Assembly (NCBI GenBank): GCA_946408295.1
Contig: CAMJRT010000098.1
Coordinates: forward strand, 1-5,520
Length of the DNA stretch: 5,520 nt
DNA from: an uncultured Bacteroidales bacterium
GTDB lineage: Bacteria > Bacteroidota > Bacteroidia > Bacteroidales > UBA932
Direction: 5' to 3'
The notes under the pieces are model-generated. The model was given only the letters and a program-made list of their open reading frames with translations. It was not told the DNA's origin and did not search any database. Each line of letters starts with the position of its first letter. Within the stretch, counting starts at the first letter, position 1. Below are positions 2,846 through 5,520 of the stretch, one piece after another. The position numbers and the translations under genes are program-made.

Positions 2846-5520
2846 TCATTCTGAAACGGGACGGACTGAGTACCCGCTGCAACGGCTGTAGCGGTCAATG
2901 CTGACAAAGCCTGAACGAGCGTCCACATAATACGCGCGGTACGAGTCGGCCATATGGAGGGAAGAGGACCAATAGCCGCCGTAGGAACCGACATAGTAGA
3001 GATTGGTATCTTGCCGGTAGCCAGCGGCGGGAAGGAAAATGCTGGCGCCGTTCTTGGTGCTGGTCATCAAACGGCCGTTGATGCCGTTCAAAGTAGTCCA
3101 GTTCTTATTGCAGTATCTCATCAACTCCGCCCACTCGTCATACGTCGGCATACGCCAGCTGCCGCCCAATTTCACGTGTGCGACATCGTCGTCTGCCTCG
3201 AGGACCGTCTTGTTATCGACCGTGCTTCCGTAACTACTGCTGGTATTGTACTTAGTGAGGGTGCTGTACGAGCCATTGCACCACTTGTAAGAAGACCAGT
3301 TGTAGCCGGTAATCACGGGATTCGTACGGGAACGCCAACCGCTGCAAGGATTGTCTTGACTATGCCCCTCCGTATAATACGGCTGCGTCTCGCCCCAGGC
3401 GTAGTAGTCGCCGTAATCCTCGGGAGAACTGACGAAACCGGACTCACACAGGTTGCAGGCGGCCCACTTGACACTCAAACCTAGGTCTACGGCGCCAGAT
3501 GTTTGAATCACCGCGACAGAACAACTCCTGGAAATTCCGCTACCGTCGTTTGCTGTCGCCTTGATGGTGGCCGTGCCCTTGGAGAGGGCAGTCACCTTGC
3601 CGTTTTGGTCGACCGTGGCCACGGAGGTGTTGCTGGACGACCAGGCGAGAGACTTGTCATTGGCGTTGCTCGGGGATACGGTCGGCGAGAGTGTCGCCGT
3701 CTGCCCTTCGTTGAGCGTCAGCAAAGTCTTATCCAGCGTGATGCCTGTGACCCGTTGAGCGACCGTTATCGTGCAGGTGGCGGACTTTCCGCTGCCATCC
3801 TTGGCGGTGGCAGTGATGGTCGCCGTGCCGTTGCCCTTCGCGGTCACCTTGCCGTTGGCATCGACGGTGGCCACCGAGGTGTTGGAGGATTTCCAGCTGA
3901 CGGATTTGTCGGTCGCGTCGGTGGGAAGGACGGTGGGGGCCAAGGTCAGCGTGCCGTCTATCGCAAGGAAGGTGTATTGGGTCTTGGCCATTGTGATGGA
4001 CGTTACCAACCTGTTGACCGTCACGGAGCAGGAGGCAGACTTGCCACTACCGTCATTTGCCGTCGCTTTGATGGTGGCAGTTCCTTTTGACACTGCAGTC
4101 ACTTGCCCGCTTTGATCAATCGTTGCCACAGATGTATCGTCGGACGCCCAAATGACCGACTTGTTGTTGGCGTTGCTCGGGGAGATGGTCGGTTTCAATG
4201 TGACGGTCTGCCCCTCGTTGAGCGTCACGGAAGACGAATCTAGCGTGATTTCCGTGACCCATTGGGCGACCGTTATCTCGCAGGTTGCTGTCTTGGATTG
4301 GTCGTAGGTTGTGACCGTAATTATTGTCGCGCCGTTGCCTTTTGCTGTCACCTTGCCGTTGGCATCTACGGTAGCCACTGAAGGATTGGAGGACTCCCAG
4401 CTGACGGATTTGTTGGTCGCATCTGCAGGAAGAATGGTTGGTTTCAGCGTGAATATACTGTCGATGGTGTGAACGGTGCAAGCGGTTTTATCCAGCGAAA
4501 CGCCCGTCACAGGAACGACATCGGTTGTGAATGTCTTTACCTCCCCATAGAACTCTTGACTATCCACTTTCAGGTAAGCTTTATACCAGTATTGGGTCCT
4601 ATGCAAAAGGCCGCTCAAGGATGCTGAGTAAGCATTCTCCGCAATCTCTCCTCCTTTCACATAAGTGGTCTGGCTTTCTTCGGATGTGCCCCAATAGAAG
4701 CCGTACTCCAACATAGTCTGTTGTACATCCGTCAAGTCCAACTTGGCGTTCATCTTCGCGCTAGTGGGGGTGATGTCGGAGGCGTCCTCCGTTTCAAGCA
4801 TCGAAGAGAGTTCCTTCGTCGTGAAAGACATCGTCTCACCATAGGTATCCTGGCTGTTTTGTGTTACATAGCTACGGAAATAATAGGTTTTCTCCGGGTC
4901 GAGGCCGGTCAGATTGACCGAATAACAATAGGAAGTCGTAGAGCCTTCTTTTGCTTCAATGTTCTTTGCTTCAATCTTCGTAGAGTTGGACGGAAGAACA
5001 CCGGAGTTTTCAGACCACATAATGCCCATCGTCATATCCGACGACATCTGGGCGTCCAGGTTTGCTTCGCCTTTCAGCACAACGCTTACGGCTGAAATAC
5101 GCTCCGCACCTACCGTTACAGAGGGGGCGAGGTTGGTCTTGACCGTTACTGTGCATTCTGCAGTCATGCCGCCGTCCTCTGTTTTAGCCGTGATGGTCAC
5201 GCTGCCGGGCTTGACACCTGTCACCCGTCCGTTCTCCACCGTGGCGATCGCCGGGTCGCTGCTCGTCCAGGAGACATTCTTGTTGGTCGCATCTGGAGGA
5301 GTTACCGTGGCAGTCAGCATCTCCGAATCGTCCACTTTCAATTCAAGAGTTGTTTTGCCCAAAGATATACCTGTCACGCGAACAGCGTTGGCGATGACGG
5401 TAATGGTGATGAAGTCGGTCTTGCTGCCTGCCTTGGCCGTGATGACGGATTTACCCGGGGCCATAGCCATCGCCTTGCCGGTATTGGATATCATCACGAC
5501 CTCCTCTTTGGAAGAGTGCC
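2846..5520 (-). CDS. Multi-domain Big_2/FN3 surface protein with FISUMP-like C-terminus (5' end missing)
   Basis: The reading frame is open to the right edge. The first possible start (GTG at 5495-5497) lies inside an Ig-like repeat, so the true start is outside the window. Numbered from that GTG (883 residues), the visible domains are: the end of a Big_2 domain (to about 35), whose upstream codons HSSKEEVV continue the same fold; Big_2 (40-120); two fibronectin-III-like domains (122-229 and 231-327), each ending in YGE...FTT; four Big_2 domains (329-411, 412-495, 496-580, 581-664) with the ..W.SS..SVATV...G.VTA..KGTATI.. signature; and a C-terminal FISUMP-like domain (668-883) with VDLGLSVKWAACN, YGDYYAWGE, GGSWRMPTYDEW, LPAAGYR, YWSSS and a closing GYSVRPVSE. 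Big_2 and FN3 repeats usually form extracellular stalks, so the C-terminal domain is probably presented at a distance from the cell. No type IX secretion tail is seen. Confidence 0.87.
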   Translation of the reverse strand, partial: HSSKEEVVMISNTGKAMAMAPGKSVITAKAGSKTDFITITVIANAVRVTGISLGKTTLELKVDDSEMLTATVTPPDATNKNVSWTSSDPAIATVENGRVTGVKPGSVTITAKTEDGGMTAECTVTVKTNLAPSVTVGAERISAVSVVLKGEANLDAQMSSDMTMGIMWSENSGVLPSNSTKIEAKNIEAKEGSTTSYCYSVNLTGLDPEKTYYFRSYVTQNSQDTYGETMSFTTKELSSMLETEDASDITPTSAKMNAKLDLTDVQQTMLEYGFYWGTSEESQTTYVKGGEIAENAYSASLSGLLHRTQYWYKAYLKVDSQEFYGEVKTFTTDVVPVTGVSLDKTACTVHTIDSIFTLKPTILPADATNKSVSWESSNPSVATVDANGKVTAKGNGATIITVTTYDQSKTATCEITVAQWVTEITLDSSSVTLNEGQTVTLKPTISPSNANNKSVIWASDDTSVATIDQSGQVTAVSKGTATIKATANDGSGKSASCSVTVNRLVTSITMAKTQYTFLAIDGTLTLAPTVLPTDATDKSVSWKSSNTSVATVDANGKVTAKGNGTATITATAKDGSGKSATCTITVAQRVTGITLDKTLLTLNEGQTATLSPTVSPSNANDKSLAWSSSNTSVATVDQNGKVTALSKGTATIKATANDGSGISRSCSVAVIQTSGAVDLGLSVKWAACNLCESGFVSSPEDYGDYYAWGETQPYYTEGHSQDNPCSGWRSRTNPVITGYNWSSYKWCNGSYSTLTKYNTSSSYGSTVDNKTVLEADDDVAHVKLGGSWRMPTYDEWAELMRYCNKNWTTLNGINGRLMTSTKNGASIFLPAAGYRQDTNLYYVGSYGGYWSSSLHMADSYRAYYVDARSGFVSIDRYSRCSGYSVRPVSE
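2858..2986 (-). other. Variable-region-like C-terminal module of the large surface protein
   Basis: This segment encodes residues 838-880, from SYGGYWSSS to GYSVRP. Near the end, nine consecutive codons are all NNY: AGC ATT GAC CGC TAC AGC CGT TGC AGC, followed by GGG TAC. Eight of these could arise from AAY by substitutions at the two adenines, the signature expected of adenine-directed mutagenesis by a DGR; CGT (Arg) would be a fixed position. From W843 to P880, 30 of 38 codons are NNY. The stop follows nine bases after this segment, as is usual for DGR variable regions. No template repeat or reverse transcriptase lies within the window, so this remains a hypothesis. Confidence 0.35.
3506..4513 (-). 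repeat. Tandem duplication of a two-domain Big_2 unit (A-B-A-B)
   Basis: Four Big_2 domains alternate in type. Type A (residues 329-411 and 496-580) shares SSNxSVATVDANGKVTAKGNG and PTxLPxDATxKSVSW. Type B (412-495 and 581-664) shares LNEGQT, PSNANxKS and SKGTATIKATANDGSG. A resembles A and B resembles B more than A resembles B, so a unit of about 500 bases was duplicated. The copies are at roughly 4013-4513 and 3506-4012. Long near-identical nucleotide stretches remain, such as the run around 3841-3935 against 4350-4444, so the duplication is recent or maintained by recombination. Copy number could vary between strains. Confidence 0.75.

Noticed and set aside
2758..2994. 78-codon minus-strand frame overlapping the end of the large gene
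   Set aside because: It is out of frame with the clear FISUMP-like C-terminus and has no features of its own.
3506..4513. CRISPR array or other short-spacer repeat
   Set aside because: The repetition is at the level of protein domains of about 84 residues in an open reading frame, not short direct repeats with unique spacers.
5495..5497. GTG as the start codon of the large surface protein
   Set aside because: The frame stays open upstream to the window edge, and the preceding residues (HSSKEEVV) complete an Ig-like repeat, so the real start is outside the window.

Overview
The window looks like a chromosomal segment from a member of the Bacteroidetes, probably order Bacteroidales. The reasons are: (i) promoter-like sites of the TTTG / TAnnTTTG type used by the Bacteroidetes primary sigma factor; (ii) a lipoprotein with the fibrobacter/Bacteroidales 'FISUMP' domain; (iii) a large protein built of bacterial Ig-like (Big_2) and fibronectin-III-like repeats that ends in a related domain; and (iv) no clear Shine-Dalgarno sequences. 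The surface-protein genes are GC-rich (about 62% in a hand-counted 60-base sample at 3841-3900), which would suit Alistipes-like or related lineages. The genus cannot be fixed from this sequence alone.

Layout, left to right. Bases 1-50 hold the last codons of a plus-strand gene. A short hairpin-bearing gap (51-186) separates it from the convergent minus-strand lipoprotein gene (187-1326). That gene has a well-formed promoter at 1404-1435, and its mRNA should begin with a 9-bp hairpin. Just upstream lies a long rod-like inverted-repeat structure (about 1476-1640, minus strand) that I interpret as 6S RNA (ssrS). Bases 1641-2083 contain no convincing gene but several hairpins, including one pair of mutually exclusive stems. 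Next come two small AT-rich minus-strand genes of unknown function (2084-2356, strongly acidic; 2419-2736), the second with a good -7 box. From 2846 to the right edge runs the 3' part of a large minus-strand surface-protein gene whose start lies outside the window.

How the parts relate. The two large genes encode predicted secreted or surface proteins. Both end in the same kind of module: a W-S start, many Tyr/Ser/Gly/Asp codons of the form NNY, and a closing G-x-S-V-R. Modules of this sort can be the variable ends of proteins diversified by diversity-generating retroelements (DGRs). No reverse transcriptase or template repeat is present here, so that is only a hypothesis. The AT-rich two-gene cassette between the surface-protein genes looks acquired. 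The 6S RNA is an unrelated global regulator of RNA polymerase that sits between them.

The strongest result is the 6S RNA candidate. No complete new system is demonstrable in this window. The best leads are the possible DGR-type variable ends, the two unknown AT-rich genes and the structured intergenic DNA.
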